The notes beneath the pieces were generated by a model. The model was not told where the DNA came from, ran no database searches, and worked only from the letters and a program-made list of their open reading frames with translations. From Bacteroidia bacterium (GTDB lineage Bacteria; Bacteroidota; Bacteroidia; Bacteroidales; Prolixibacteraceae): a stretch of DNA of 64,000 bases. Location of the stretch: positions 186,001 through 250,000 of the forward strand of contig JANYKW010000099.1 in the NCBI GenBank assembly GCA_025358025.1, written 5' to 3'. The position numbers and the translations under genes were made by a program. Each line of letters begins with the position of its first letter. Within the stretch, counting starts at the first letter, position 1. This document shows positions 1-9,656 of the stretch, in pieces.

Positions 1-634
1 GAGATATGTTGGCCCAATCGGGGTTGTCCTTTTCTTCTTTCCAATCCTTTATTTCATAAAGTTCGCCTGATTTGAGGCTGTACTCCAGATGAAATATTTT
101 CTTCCTGACCTTCTCCTTTTCTTTGTCATTTCCGGCCTTGGTCTCCTTTTTCAGCTGTGTGCCACTTTTGGCAACAACAGTCGAATCTTTCGCGGATGAA
201 GCAACGTCTTGTTTTTTCTTTTCCTCGTCCTGACTACTGGTCACATCAAACTGAAAAACACTTTCGTCCTTCTTAAATTTGGGTTTGATCGGAGGCAGAT
301 GTTGCCAGTCATAAGGATCCCTGGTAATTTTTGTCAGCATGGCAGCCATCTTATGGTTATCAAACAGAAATACTTTGGTGCGCTTATCAAGATCAACCAA
401 ATACCAGGTCACTCCTTCCGAAGTGGTATCGGCATACCAGAACTGATCTCCGGTTTTCAGCCACTTAGGTGTTACAGAAGTACTAAATACCATCTTTTTT
501 ATCTTGTTTGGCGAAAACCTTTCTGCCAAACGATAGTCAGCATTTTCAACTGGTTTATTTTGAGCAGATAGCTCTGGACCAACCAGTACAAAGATAAAAG
601 CAACAAACAAAGGGAACAGATTTTTTCTGGTCAT
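1..634 (-). CDS. S9 family (dipeptidyl-peptidase IV-like) peptidase, N-terminal part, cut by window edge
   Basis: Translating the minus strand from the ATG at 632-634 gives 211 codons without a stop, running off the left edge. Residues 1-25 are a signal peptide ending in LSAQ, so the enzyme should be exported to the periplasm. The mature part reads like the N-terminal beta-propeller region of Bacteroidota DPP IV-type S9 peptidases: a segment with YADTTSEGVTWYLVDLD and then DPYDWQHLPPIKP. A Lys/Glu/Ser-rich stretch (about residues 135-170) interrupts the propeller. The alpha/beta-hydrolase catalytic domain lies outside the window, so activity cannot be judged. I infer the family from the N-terminal pattern only. 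Confidence 0.7.
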   Translation of the reverse strand, partial: MTRKNLFPLFVAFIFVLVGPELSAQNKPVENADYRLAERFSPNKIKKMVFSTSVTPKWLKTGDQFWYADTTSEGVTWYLVDLDKRTKVFLFDNHKMAAMLTKITRDPYDWQHLPPIKPKFKKDESVFQFDVTSSQDEEKKKQDVASSAKDSTVVAKSGTQLKKETKAGNDKEKEKVRKKIFHLEYSLKSGELYEIKDWKEEKDNPDWANIS

Positions 635-693
635 GATTTTTTTCAAAATGTTTATTTATGAATCCTTTGGCAATAGTTTGGAATTGCCCTGGA

Positions 694-1017
694 TTAAAGA
701 TTCTTAACAAATTCCAAAATTTCCTTATCTGAAATGTTAGCTTGTTCGGATTTGTCGTAAATTGTTATCAGATAAATCGTTGTATTGATAATCTGTAGAT
801 GGGTAATAATCCTTGCCCCTCCAGATTTTCCTTTCCCTTTACTTTCAATTGCTAACCTAATTTTAAAGCATTCATTTCCAATTTGAATACCTTGTTTGGG
901 ATCATTTGAAAGTGAATCAAATAATGCCTCCAGGTCTTGTTTTAAAGACGGGTATTTTTTTAAGAGATGTTTGGCTTGCTTTTTAAATTTCGAGGTAACA
1001 ACGACCTTAAAGTTCAT
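694..1017 (-). CDS. RelE/ParE-family toxin
   Basis: A 107-residue basic protein with the shape of a type II toxin of the RelE/ParE superfamily. It has an N-terminal helix rich in Lys (FKKQAKHLLKKYPSLKQDL) and a central strand with FKIRLAIESKGKGKSGGARI, followed by strands ending in YLITIYDKSEQ. Members of the RelE branch cleave mRNA on the ribosome; ParE members poison gyrase. I cannot tell the two apart here. Its ATG overlaps the end of the upstream small gene by 11 bases, which is typical of a translationally coupled toxin-antitoxin pair. No catalytic assignment is attempted. Confidence 0.75.
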   Translation of the reverse strand: MNFKVVVTSKFKKQAKHLLKKYPSLKQDLEALFDSLSNDPKQGIQIGNECFKIRLAIESKGKGKSGGARIITHLQIINTTIYLITIYDKSEQANISDKEILEFVKNL

Positions 1018-1228
1018 TGAGGAAGTCTTTTGAAGATTGCAGTTTTACTTTCCCTTCTTTGGCTAATTTTACCTCCTCAACAGAATCTTTTAGGTCACCA
1101 AAGAAGGCTTTCTTATCACGCAATCTTTCTAGTTCTTTCAGCTCCTTTTGAATTTTAAGCCAATCATTCATCGGTAATTGCACTGCGCTTTTGTGGCCTT
1201 TATGGTCCGTAATATATTGTAGTACCAT
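1007..1228 (-). CDS. Antitoxin of the RelE/ParE-type pair
   Basis: A 73-residue protein immediately upstream of and overlapping the toxin. I chose the ATG at 1226-1228 because MVLQYITDHKGHKSAVQLP looks like the usual beginning of small antitoxins of this type. A longer frame back to 1282 would add 18 residues of unlikely, Cys-rich sequence. The N-terminal 25 residues would form the DNA-binding part. The C-terminal half (ELERLRDKKAFFGDLKDSVE onward) is charged and helical and ends in LNEL, as expected for the segment that wraps the toxin. Such antitoxins normally repress their own promoter. The family is inferred from size, order and overlap. Confidence 0.7.
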   Translation of the reverse strand: MVLQYITDHKGHKSAVQLPMNDWLKIQKELKELERLRDKKAFFGDLKDSVEEVKLAKEGKVKLQSSKDFLNEL

Positions 1229-1404
1229 GGTAATTGACTTTAAATAACTTTCACAACAAAGATAAAAATTTTGTTGAAGCAATCCAGGATTTCAAATACT
1301 GGAGATAAATATTGCAATCCAATAACTGACCTAAATAAAATTAAGGAATCAATTTCTGTTTGGTAGGGGTCTCTCCTTTGCAGAAGGGGAAAAGAAGTGT
1401 GATT

Positions 1405-2823
1405 TTATTTTGAAACGAATTCATGGATTTTTTTTGCAGCATCCCTGCCTGAACGGATGGCATGAACAACAAGACTGGCACCGCGGGTAGCATCTCCGGC
1501 AACAAATACTTTATCGACGCTTGTAGCAAAGTTTTTTGCATTGACATTCCCCCGGGCATCGTAATCCACTTTCAGGTTGTCAAGAAGTCCCTCATGAACA
1601 GGCGAGACAAATCCGAGTGACAACATGACCAGATCTGCTTCTATGATCTCTTCCGTACCCGGAATCTCCCGCATGGTCATCAGACCCTTGTTTTTTGTCC
1701 ATTCCACTTTAACCACCTCTACCGCTTTTAATACACCATTTTCACCGATAAAGCGACGGGTATTCAAAGACCAGCGTCTTTCGCATCCTTCGAGATGTGA
1801 ACTTGAAGTACGCAGTGTATTGGGCCAGAAAGGCCAAGGGTTGTCCCCGGTTCTTTTCTCAGAAGGTTTATCCAGTATCTCTATTTGTGTAACAGACGAA
1901 GCTTTTTGACGAATGGCTGTTCCAACACAGTCTGAGCCGGTGTCTCCTCCTCCGATTACAAGAACCTTCTTGTCTTTGGCATGAATTCGGATAGAATCCG
2001 GGATATTCTCGCCTTTGACTACTTTATTTTGTTGTACGAGGAAATCCATGGCAAAATAGACACCGGTCAATTCACGTCCGGGTGTTGTTTTCAGATCGCG
2101 GGGTTGCATTGCACCGCAGGCGATACAGACGGCATCAAAATCAGACAGAAGTTTCTGTTCTGATATATGCTCTCCAACTTTGATATTGGTTTTGAAAATG
2201 ACCCCTTCTTTTGCGAAAATATCTACCCTGCGATCTATGACTCCTTTGTTTAGTTTAAAATCAGGAATACCATAGCGGAGTAAACCTCCGATTTCGTTGT
2301 CCTGCTCAAATACTGTAACAGTATGACCTGTTTGATTCAGTAAGTCTGCCACAGACAATCCGGCCGGACCGGAACCTACCACAGCAATTTCTTTACCGGT
2401 TCTTTTTTGAGGAATGTTTGGATGAACCAGGTTCAGATCAAATGCGTGCTCAACAACTGAACATTCATTTTCACGAATGGTAACCGATTCATCGTGTATT
2501 GCCAGAACGCATGACTTTTCGCATGGAGCAGGACAGACTCTTCCTGTAAACTCCGGAAAGCTGTTGGTCTTGGTAAGAATACTGTAGGCTTCTTCCCACT
2601 TTCCGAGGTACACCGCGTCCTGCCATTCCGGGATGTTGCTTCCGACAGGACAAGCCCAGTGGCAAAAAGGTACTCCACAATCCATGCACCTCGATGCCTG
2701 GTCGATTCGATCCTGTTCATTCAATGTTTGCTCTACTTCCCCAAAATCACCTATGCGATCATTGATGGGCCTATACCCGCCAATCTTTCTTTCTATCTCG
2801 ATAAAACCTTTTGGATTTCCCAT
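1405..2823 (-). CDS. gltD: Glutamate synthase small subunit (NADPH-dependent)
   Basis: 472 residues, the normal length for GltD. It takes electrons from NADPH through FAD to the Fe-S clusters that feed the large subunit, which makes glutamate from glutamine and 2-oxoglutarate in the cytosol. The N-terminal domain has Cys46, Cys49, Cys54 and Cys58 (RCMDCGVPFCHWACP) and a second group in GRVCPAPCEKSC, the ligands of the two low-potential clusters. FAD binding is at VVGSGPAGL (about residue 150) and NADPH binding at VIGGGDTGSD (about residue 290). The C-terminus holds the second FAD motif (VFVAGDATRGASLV). It is the second gene after gltB, 146 bases downstream on the same strand. Confidence 0.97.
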   Translation of the reverse strand: MGNPKGFIEIERKIGGYRPINDRIGDFGEVEQTLNEQDRIDQASRCMDCGVPFCHWACPVGSNIPEWQDAVYLGKWEEAYSILTKTNSFPEFTGRVCPAPCEKSCVLAIHDESVTIRENECSVVEHAFDLNLVHPNIPQKRTGKEIAVVGSGPAGLSVADLLNQTGHTVTVFEQDNEIGGLLRYGIPDFKLNKGVIDRRVDIFAKEGVIFKTNIKVGEHISEQKLLSDFDAVCIACGAMQPRDLKTTPGRELTGVYFAMDFLVQQNKVVKGENIPDSIRIHAKDKKVLVIGGGDTGSDCVGTAIRQKASSVTQIEILDKPSEKRTGDNPWPFWPNTLRTSSSHLEGCERRWSLNTRRFIGENGVLKAVEVVKVEWTKNKGLMTMREIPGTEEIIEADLVMLSLGFVSPVHEGLLDNLKVDYDARGNVNAKNFATSVDKVFVAGDATRGASLVVHAIRSGRDAAKKIHEFVSK

Positions 2824-2856
2824 TTTACTTGCAATTTATTCTCTTATTTCAAAAAA

Positions 2857-2955
2857 GCTATTAGCTGTTAGCTGTTAGCATTTAGCTTTTTAAATATTTC
2901 TAAGTACTTAAAAAATAAATATATAGACTTTTACTAATAGCTAACAGCTAATAGC
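2857..2955. repeat. 16-bp perfect inverted repeat between gltB and gltD
   Basis: GCTATTAGCTGTTAGC at 2857-2872 is the exact reverse complement of GCTAACAGCTAATAGC at 2940-2955, separated by 67 AT-rich bases. Both arms are extended by further imperfect TAGCTGT-type units. In the gltB-gltD transcript the arms could pair and close a large loop. They look like a short-period repeat present in both orientations rather than a classical terminator, because no T-run follows. Confidence 0.75.
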
Positions 2956-2969
2956 CAACAGCCTTCCCC

Positions 2970-5900
2970 TTAATTCCTGATATTCGGAGCATCTTCTGCC
3001 ATTTCCAGTTTCCGCTTTACCTCTTTCAGTTTTGCTTCATTTAATACTTTTTTGTATTCCAGCGGAATAATCTTAACGAATTTTGGAAGAAACTCCTCCC
3101 AATTTGTCAATATTTTTTCGGCCAGAAGACTTTGCGTATAGAGCAAATGTTTTTGAATCAGCTCCTGAAGCTCCTGGATATCAGCCTTGTCCTCAACAGG
3201 ACCTAGTTCAACCAGGCCCGTATTGCAATAATAATCGAAATCACCATTTTCATCCAAAACATAGGCAATTCCACCACTCATACCCGCTGCAAAATTGCGT
3301 CCCGTAGTACCCAGGACAACTGTTCTGCCTCCGGTCATGTATTCGCAGCAGTGGTCGCCGGTGCCTTCCACAACAGCTTTTGCCCCTGAATTTCTGACGC
3401 AAAAACGTTCTCCTGCAACGCCCTTGATATATACCTCACCGCTCGTTGCACCATACAAGGTTGTGTTTCCGACGATGATGTTTTTATGAGGTTCAAAAGT
3501 TGAACCAACAGGAGGTACAACGATAATTTTACCTCCCGATAAACCTTTACCGAGGTAGTCGTTTGAATCACCTTCCAGTCGGAAAGAGACTCCTTTTACA
3601 AGAAAGCCGCCAAAACTTTGTCCGGCTGAACCTTTAAAAGTGCAGTTGATGGTATCTTTTGGTAATCCTGCTTCTCCATACCTTTTGGAAATTACGCCCG
3701 AGAGCATTGCTCCCGTGGTCCGCATGACATTGTTGATGTTGTGGCCAATCCAAACTTTTTCACCGCTTTTAATTGCTTTGTTTGCCTCACGAATCAGGGT
3801 GCGATCCAGCACATCATCAAGATCTTTGGTGTTGGGATGGGTGTTCCGGATCGGATAAGTCTTGGCTTCTTCGGGCAGATACAGAAATTTGGAGAAATTG
3901 ACATTCTTCATTTTCCAGTTTGTCACATCCGGATTGACTTCCAGCAAGTCGGCACGGCCGACCAGTTCATCAAAAGTGCGTACACCAATTTCTGCCATAT
4001 ATTCACGGATTTCCCTGGCAATAAAATGGAAATAATTGATGACATATTGTGAACGGCCGAGGAATCTTTTGCGCAGATTTTTGTTTTGTGTGGCTATTCC
4101 TGCAGGACAAGTATTCAGGTGGCACTTGCGCATCATGATGCATCCCAGGGATATGAGAGCTCCGGTAGAGAAGCCAAATTCTTCGGCTCCCAGCAAGCCC
4201 ATGATAACTACATCCCGGCCGGTTTTAAGCTGTCCGTCTACCTGCAATTTAACCCTGCCGCGCAGATTATTCATTACCAATGTCTGTTGTGTTTCGGCAA
4301 TGCCAAATTCAGCAGGTAAGCCTGCATGTTTGATTGAACTTGCCGGTGAAGCGCCTGTTCCACCTTCGCAACCACTAAGGATGATGATGTCTGCGAATCC
4401 TTTGGCAACGCCCGCAGCGATTGTACCTACACCTGTTTCAGAAACAAGTTTGACGGACACTTTGGCTTGGGGGTTGACATTTTTTAAATCAAATATCAAC
4501 TGGGCCAAATCCTCGATAGAATAGATATCATGGTGAGGTGGCGGAGAAATCAGTGTAATGCCGGGAGTTGAATTACGGGTTTTGGCGATGATTTTATTCA
4601 CCTTAAACCCGGGTAGCTGTCCGCCTTCTCCGGGTTTCGCACCCTGGGCGATTTTAATCTGCAGCTCCTCGGCATTCATCAGGTAATTGTTGGTTACGCC
4701 AAAACGTCCGGAGGCAATCTGTTTGATTTTTGAGTTTTTCTCTGAACCAAAACGTTCCGGATCTTCACCTCCTTCACCGGTGTTGCTGCGTCCACCGATT
4801 TCGTTCATGGCAACGGCCAGTGCTTCGTGGGCTTCTTTTGATATGGAACCATACGACATGGCACCGGTAACAAACCGTTTAAGAATAGCTTCTTCAGATT
4901 CAACCTCTTCCATTGGAATGGGATTACATTTCCATTGCAATGCACCCCTGACAAAAGCAGGTTTTCTGTTTTGCTGATCTACCAGACTGCTGAATTTTTT
5001 AAAGACATCATAGCTGTCTGTTTTTGTGGCCCACTGCAGCAATGCAATAGATTCAGGATTCCATGCGTGGTGCTCTCCGTCATTCCTGTAATGATATTCG
5101 CCGTTGCTTTCGAAAATTGTTTTTTTCTGTTCATTGTTGTAAGCCTCCTTGTGGAACATCACTGCTTCTGCGAATAGTTCCACGGAACCTACCCCGCTGA
5201 TACGGGATGAAGTGCCTTTGAAATATTCATCGATCAGGGCATCGCTGACTCCTACTGCTTCAAAAAGCTGGGAACCATGGTAGGAACGAAGTGTGGATAT
5301 GCCCATTTTGGAAAGAACTTTCAACAGACCTTTGTCGACTGCTTTGATATAGTTTTTACGAGCTTCGGCGTATGGAAGTTTGATCTCACCACCTTTTACA
5401 AGATGACTGATAGCGGCAAAGGCAAGATACGGATTGACGGCACTTGCTCCGTAACCCAATAACAGTGCGAAATGCATCACTTCACGCGGTTCAGCACTCT
5501 CTACCAGAATACCAATCTGCATCCGTTTTTTTGTCTTGATCAAATGGTGGTGAACAGCCGCGACGGAAAGCAGAGAAGGAATTGGAACCATATCTTCCGA
5601 GATCGTCCGGTCGGTGAGAATGATAAAATTTTTCTTTTCATCTACCGCCTTTTCGGCACTTTCCAACATTTTTATGAAGGCATTTTTGAATCCTTCCACT
5701 CCCTCACTGAGCGGGAAAACCATCGGGATGGTGGCATGGGTGAACTCCTCGCGCTTCATATCCTTGATCTTACCCAGGTCGGTATTGGTGATGATCGGGC
5801 TGTCAAACTTGATCAGTTTACAGTGGTTGGGTGTTTCATCCAGAATATTGCTGCTCAATGAACCGATATAGTTGGTCAGTGACATGACCAATCCTTCCCT

Positions 5901-7487
5901 GATCGGATCGATTGGCGGATTGGTTACCTGGGCGAACAACTGCCGGAAGTAGCTGTAAAAACGTTTGGGTTTATCAGAGAAAACTGCCAGGGGTGTGTCG
6001 TTTCCCATCGAACTTGTAGGTTCGTTGGCAGTTTCAGCCATCTCCTTAATTAAGACCTGCATGTCCTCTTTGCTGTACCCGAAAACTTTGCTGTAGATCC
6101 CAAACTGGTTGCCCATATTGGAGGGGACACGCTGCTTGACCACAATGTCTTCAAGCATTAATCTATTCTCCTTTAGCCAGTTGATGTATGGGTTTCTCCT
6201 GCTTAGATCTGCTTTTACCTCCTTGTCGGGGATCAGTATTCCCAACTGGGTATCTACCAGGAGCAATTTCCCCGGACGAAGCCGCCCTTTCTCTTTGATC
6301 TCTTCCGGACTAAAAACCTGAACCCCAACTTCAGAGCCCATTACGATCAGGTCGTTTTTGGTAATCACATACCTGGAAGGTCTCAGACCGTTGCGGTCGA
6401 GCGTGCCTCCAATATATCTCCCATCGGAAAAAACCATGGAGGCTGGCCCATCCCAGGGTTCCATCAAAGTAGAGTGGTATTCATAGAAGGCTTTCAGACT
6501 TTCCGGTATTGGATTCTTTTCATTGAATGATTCCGGAATCATCATGCACAAAGAGTGTGGCATGCTCCGACCCGACATATTCAGGAATTCAAGTGTATTG
6601 TCGAAGGAGGCAGAGTCTGATTTGCCTGGTTCTATAATTGGATATAGTTTGTCAATTTCATCACCAAACAACGCTGATTCCAGCAGTGATTCGCGGGCAT
6701 GCATCCACTGACGGTTTCCCTTGATGGTATTGATCTCTCCGTTGTGCGCAATCATGCGGAAAGGCTGAGCCAAATCCCACGTAGGAAAAGTATTCGTGCT
6801 GAAGCGTGAATGAACCAATGCAATGGCACTCTTCATTTCGGGATGAGTCAGATCCTTAAAATAATCTCTCAGCTGACTGGGTGTAAACATCCCTTTGTAG
6901 ATCATTATTTTACTTGAAAAACTAGGAAGGTAGAAGCTATTCTTTCCTGCAAGTTTTGATTGCCTTACAGTTCTTTCAGCCTGTTTTCTAGCCAGATATA
7001 GCTTTCTTTCCAGCACATCCTGCTCATAATTTCCCTTGACAAAAACCTGGCGGATCATCGGCTCTGTACTTCGGGCAATCTCTCCGATGACAGACCCATC
7101 AACAGGCACTTTACGCCAGGCAATCAAACTTAAACCTTCGGCTTCAATGTAACGGTTCAGTACTTCCACACAATAATCAGCTTCCTCTTCCACAACAGGA
7201 AGAAACACAAGTCCTGCCCCATAACGACCAGGTTCAGGAAGGGCAATACCCTGAGAAAGAAAGAAATCATGTGGCATTTGCAATAGAATGCCTGCCCCAT
7301 CTCCGGTTTTATTGTCGGAGCTTGTTGCCCCGCGATGGTCCATATTGAGTAAAACAGTTAAGCCACGCTGTACAATATCATGTGATTTAGCTCCTTTGAT
7401 GTGAGCAACGAATCCAATTCCGCAGGCATCATGTTCGTAAGCCGGATCATATAATCCTACAGGTATTGGGAATTTCTTGTGTTCCAT
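2970..7487 (-). CDS. gltB: Glutamate synthase large subunit
   Basis: 1505 residues, the full length of bacterial GltB. The short propeptide ends before Cys22 (EHDACGIGF). Once exposed, Cys22 is the N-terminal nucleophile of the class II glutaminase domain. The central and FMN-binding synthase domains follow, with the [3Fe-4S] ligands in GCIMMRKCHLNTCPAG, spaced C-x5-C-x4-C. The C-terminal beta-helix domain has the usual run of GG repeats (GLSGGKIIV, MTGGRTVVL, MSGGIAYVL). With GltD it makes glutamate from glutamine and 2-oxoglutarate. It is the first gene of the gltB-gltD unit, with a good promoter about 120 bases upstream. Nothing is missing or broken. Confidence 0.98.
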   Translation of the reverse strand: MEHKKFPIPVGLYDPAYEHDACGIGFVAHIKGAKSHDIVQRGLTVLLNMDHRGATSSDNKTGDGAGILLQMPHDFFLSQGIALPEPGRYGAGLVFLPVVEEEADYCVEVLNRYIEAEGLSLIAWRKVPVDGSVIGEIARSTEPMIRQVFVKGNYEQDVLERKLYLARKQAERTVRQSKLAGKNSFYLPSFSSKIMIYKGMFTPSQLRDYFKDLTHPEMKSAIALVHSRFSTNTFPTWDLAQPFRMIAHNGEINTIKGNRQWMHARESLLESALFGDEIDKLYPIIEPGKSDSASFDNTLEFLNMSGRSMPHSLCMMIPESFNEKNPIPESLKAFYEYHSTLMEPWDGPASMVFSDGRYIGGTLDRNGLRPSRYVITKNDLIVMGSEVGVQVFSPEEIKEKGRLRPGKLLLVDTQLGILIPDKEVKADLSRRNPYINWLKENRLMLEDIVVKQRVPSNMGNQFGIYSKVFGYSKEDMQVLIKEMAETANEPTSSMGNDTPLAVFSDKPKRFYSYFRQLFAQVTNPPIDPIREGLVMSLTNYIGSLSSNILDETPNHCKLIKFDSPIITNTDLGKIKDMKREEFTHATIPMVFPLSEGVEGFKNAFIKMLESAEKAVDEKKNFIILTDRTISEDMVPIPSLLSVAAVHHHLIKTKKRMQIGILVESAEPREVMHFALLLGYGASAVNPYLAFAAISHLVKGGEIKLPYAEARKNYIKAVDKGLLKVLSKMGISTLRSYHGSQLFEAVGVSDALIDEYFKGTSSRISGVGSVELFAEAVMFHKEAYNNEQKKTIFESNGEYHYRNDGEHHAWNPESIALLQWATKTDSYDVFKKFSSLVDQQNRKPAFVRGALQWKCNPIPMEEVESEEAILKRFVTGAMSYGSISKEAHEALAVAMNEIGGRSNTGEGGEDPERFGSEKNSKIKQIASGRFGVTNNYLMNAEELQIKIAQGAKPGEGGQLPGFKVNKIIAKTRNSTPGITLISPPPHHDIYSIEDLAQLIFDLKNVNPQAKVSVKLVSETGVGTIAAGVAKGFADIIILSGCEGGTGASPASSIKHAGLPAEFGIAETQQTLVMNNLRGRVKLQVDGQLKTGRDVVIMGLLGAEEFGFSTGALISLGCIMMRKCHLNTCPAGIATQNKNLRKRFLGRSQYVINYFHFIAREIREYMAEIGVRTFDELVGRADLLEVNPDVTNWKMKNVNFSKFLYLPEEAKTYPIRNTHPNTKDLDDVLDRTLIREANKAIKSGEKVWIGHNINNVMRTTGAMLSGVISKRYGEAGLPKDTINCTFKGSAGQSFGGFLVKGVSFRLEGDSNDYLGKGLSGGKIIVVPPVGSTFEPHKNIIVGNTTLYGATSGEVYIKGVAGERFCVRNSGAKAVVEGTGDHCCEYMTGGRTVVLGTTGRNFAAGMSGGIAYVLDENGDFDYYCNTGLVELGPVEDKADIQELQELIQKHLLYTQSLLAEKILTNWEEFLPKFVKIIPLEYKKVLNEAKLKEVKRKLEMAEDAPNIRN

Positions 7488-7806
7488 AACACTTTCAAAT
7501 TGAGTTGGTGTTTAAGAGTATGCTATAATTTTAAATCTCTCTTTATTTTAATAAAAAAATAATAAGATGTAAGAAAAATAGCAATAAAAATTGATATTCG
7601 AAAGCAAAAATAGCGTTTTATTTTATTTTTCCAAGTAAATACCCTATCATAGATAAGGATTATTATTGCAGGAAAATGAAATTCAGCTAAAATTTGCATT
7701 TAAGCTGTTGGATTTGAATTAATTAATATTCAGGTTAAAAGAATATTAAATTTTAATCTGATTCAGAGGAAAAGGCAAGGTGAAGAATTTCCTAAAAGGG
7801 ATCTCC
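7488..7806. other. AT-rich spacer between gltB and argH
   Basis: About 320 bases with no plausible gene. It holds the gltB promoter (7605-7634) and a roughly 110-base AT-rich gltB leader, in which I see no stable hairpin, riboswitch or leader peptide. No convincing terminator follows argH. Confidence 0.6.
7605..7634 (-). promoter_or_regulatory. Bacteroidota-type promoter of gltBD
   Basis: Read on the minus strand, TATTTTTG (7605-7612) matches the phylum -7 consensus TAnnTTTG exactly. A TTG (7632-7634) lies 19 bases upstream as the -33 element. The predicted start near 7599 leaves a leader of about 110 bases before the gltB ATG. Confidence 0.55.
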
Positions 7807-9141
7807 TCAGGCTTTCAGGAGTGCCTCAATGGCAAGTGAGGCCTTTTCGAAATTAAATTGAGAAACAATCTGTCTCATTTTGGCTTCAATCCGGTCAAGC
7901 GACAGGTTCCCAATACTGCCGATATGGGTATGGTGAATGGTTTTGTCCGGATTAAACTGATTGTTTTCAATGGATGCTCCTACTTCGCGATATGCATCCC
8001 TGAAAGGAAGGCCGGAAAGAACCAGACGGTTCACCTCTTCAACGCTATACAAAAAACGGTACTTGTCGTCTTGGAGAATATTTTCATTGATACGGATGTG
8101 CTCTAGAGCGAAAGCAGCAATATTGATGCATTCATTCAATTCCTGAAAAGCAGGAATAAAAATTTCCTTTGTCAGCTGCATGTCCCTGAAATATCCGCTG
8201 GGTAAATTGTTCGTAATGGTCAGCATCTCGGAAGGCAAGGATTGAAGCTTGTTGCAATGGGCACGCAAAAGTTCGAATACATCCGGATTTTTCTTGTGTG
8301 GCATGATACTGGAACCGGTTGTAAGTTCATCCGGCAGTTTGACGAAATTGAAATTCTGACTTGTGTAAAGACAAACGTCAAATGCCAGCCGGGACAGGGT
8401 AGATGCGATGGATGCCATTGCAAACAGGACAATCTTTTCCATTTTTCCGCGCCCCATTTGTGCGTATACAACGTTGATATTCATGGTTTCAAAACCAAGA
8501 AGATCGGTTGTCATCTGGCGATCGAGCGGAAATGAGGAGCCATAACCCGCCGCAGATCCCAACGGATTCTGGTCGGCAACACGGTAAGCTGCCTGGAGCA
8601 GTATCAGATCGTCAGTCAAACTTTCCGCATAGGCACTAAACCATAGTCCGAAGGAGGAGGGCATAGCAACCTGAAGGTGCGTGTATCCGGGCAGGAGCAC
8701 CTCTTTGTACCTGTTACTTTGCGAGATCAGTATTTCAAAGAGGTGGATGGAATTATCTGCAACGGTTTTTATGGCGTCTCTGGTGAATAGTTTTAAATCC
8801 AATAGAACCTGGTCATTCCGGGATCTTCCGCTGTGAATCTTTTTACCGGTTTCACCCAGTCGGGCAGTCAGCAGAAGTTCAATCTGAGAGTGAATATCTT
8901 CAACTCCCACTTCAATGGCAAATTTTCCGTCAGAAACTTCAAGGTAGATGCTTTTTAACTCTTTGGCAAGTGCTTCATATTCATTGATATCAAGTAAACC
9001 AATGTGCTGTAGCATTTTAATATGGGCCAGGGAGCCAATGATGTCAAATTCAGCAAGAAAAAAATCCATCTCACGATCTTTTCCTACTGTGAATGATTCG
9101 ATTAAATCATTGATTTTTGTCCCTTTCTCCCAAAGTTTCAT
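7807..9141 (-). CDS. argH: Argininosuccinate lyase
   Basis: 444 residues, normal for ArgH, of the fumarase/aspartase superfamily. It splits argininosuccinate into arginine and fumarate, the last step of arginine synthesis. The superfamily signature GSSIMPHKKNPDVFEL is intact, with the catalytic Ser at its start. HSGRSRNDQV (about residue 100) and YTHLQVAMP (about residue 150) are also present. The C-terminal helical region FLYSVEEVNRLVLSGLPFRDAY is typical of ArgH and separates it from PurB, which is also in this window. It follows the PerR-like gene by 73 bases on the same strand, so read-through from perR is possible. No other arg genes are nearby. Confidence 0.96.
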   Translation of the reverse strand: MKLWEKGTKINDLIESFTVGKDREMDFFLAEFDIIGSLAHIKMLQHIGLLDINEYEALAKELKSIYLEVSDGKFAIEVGVEDIHSQIELLLTARLGETGKKIHSGRSRNDQVLLDLKLFTRDAIKTVADNSIHLFEILISQSNRYKEVLLPGYTHLQVAMPSSFGLWFSAYAESLTDDLILLQAAYRVADQNPLGSAAGYGSSFPLDRQMTTDLLGFETMNINVVYAQMGRGKMEKIVLFAMASIASTLSRLAFDVCLYTSQNFNFVKLPDELTTGSSIMPHKKNPDVFELLRAHCNKLQSLPSEMLTITNNLPSGYFRDMQLTKEIFIPAFQELNECINIAAFALEHIRINENILQDDKYRFLYSVEEVNRLVLSGLPFRDAYREVGASIENNQFNPDKTIHHTHIGSIGNLSLDRIEAKMRQIVSQFNFEKASLAIEALLKA

Positions 9142-9214
9142 ATGTGCCAGTAAGTTTTTAGTTCCTAAAAGCAGGCAGCCGAACCGTAATCTCCAATTTT
9201 AGATTGATTTTAAT

Positions 9215-9634
9215 TTATGCCTCTATTTTATTGGCGCAAAAAGAGCAGACTCCCTTGAGGTAATAATGTTGTTCATCAATACGAAAACCTTCCAGCATTG
9301 GAACGGGCATTTCTTCTTTTTTGATGCGGAAATCGATGATACCAGTGCAGATTTTGCACTTAAAATGCCCATGTGCAGATGTATCTGCATCGTAGCGAAT
9401 TTCATTTCCTTCAATGTTAAGAGCTAGAGCCACATTGGATTCAACAAACAAATTCAATACATTGTATATTGTTGTTTTTGATAATCCGTTAATTTCATGA
9501 ATAAGATCACTGTATATCATATCCACGGTAGGATGATTCCGTTTTGAAACCAGATAATTCATTATTTTCACACGCTTCTGAAGAGGTCTTACGCCATTTT
9601 TTAACAGGTAAGCTGATATTTGTTGCTGGTCCAT
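9215..9634 (-). CDS. perR: PerR-like peroxide-sensing Fur-family repressor
   Basis: 139 residues from the ATG at 9632-9634. A longer frame to 9721 would run through the promoter. It has an N-terminal winged helix and a C-terminal dimer domain. Two CxxC pairs (FKCKICTG and VCSFCANK) supply the structural zinc site. The regulatory-metal ligands of Bacillus PerR have counterparts: His in NHPTVDMIY, Asp in RYDADTS, two His in AHGH, and Asp in IIDF. That set, and the divergent ahpC gene, favour a peroxide sensor over an iron-responsive Fur. In PerR, iron-catalysed oxidation of the His ligands releases DNA. The specificity is inference from residues and context. Confidence 0.85.
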   Translation of the reverse strand: MDQQQISAYLLKNGVRPLQKRVKIMNYLVSKRNHPTVDMIYSDLIHEINGLSKTTIYNVLNLFVESNVALALNIEGNEIRYDADTSAHGHFKCKICTGIIDFRIKKEEMPVPMLEGFRIDEQHYYLKGVCSFCANKIEA

Positions 9635-9656
9635 CTCTATTTTTTTGAATTGAATA

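Noticed and set aside
1341-1559. Open frame antisense or out of frame in gltD
   Set aside because: It overlaps the gltD C-terminus in another frame and has no protein-like features.
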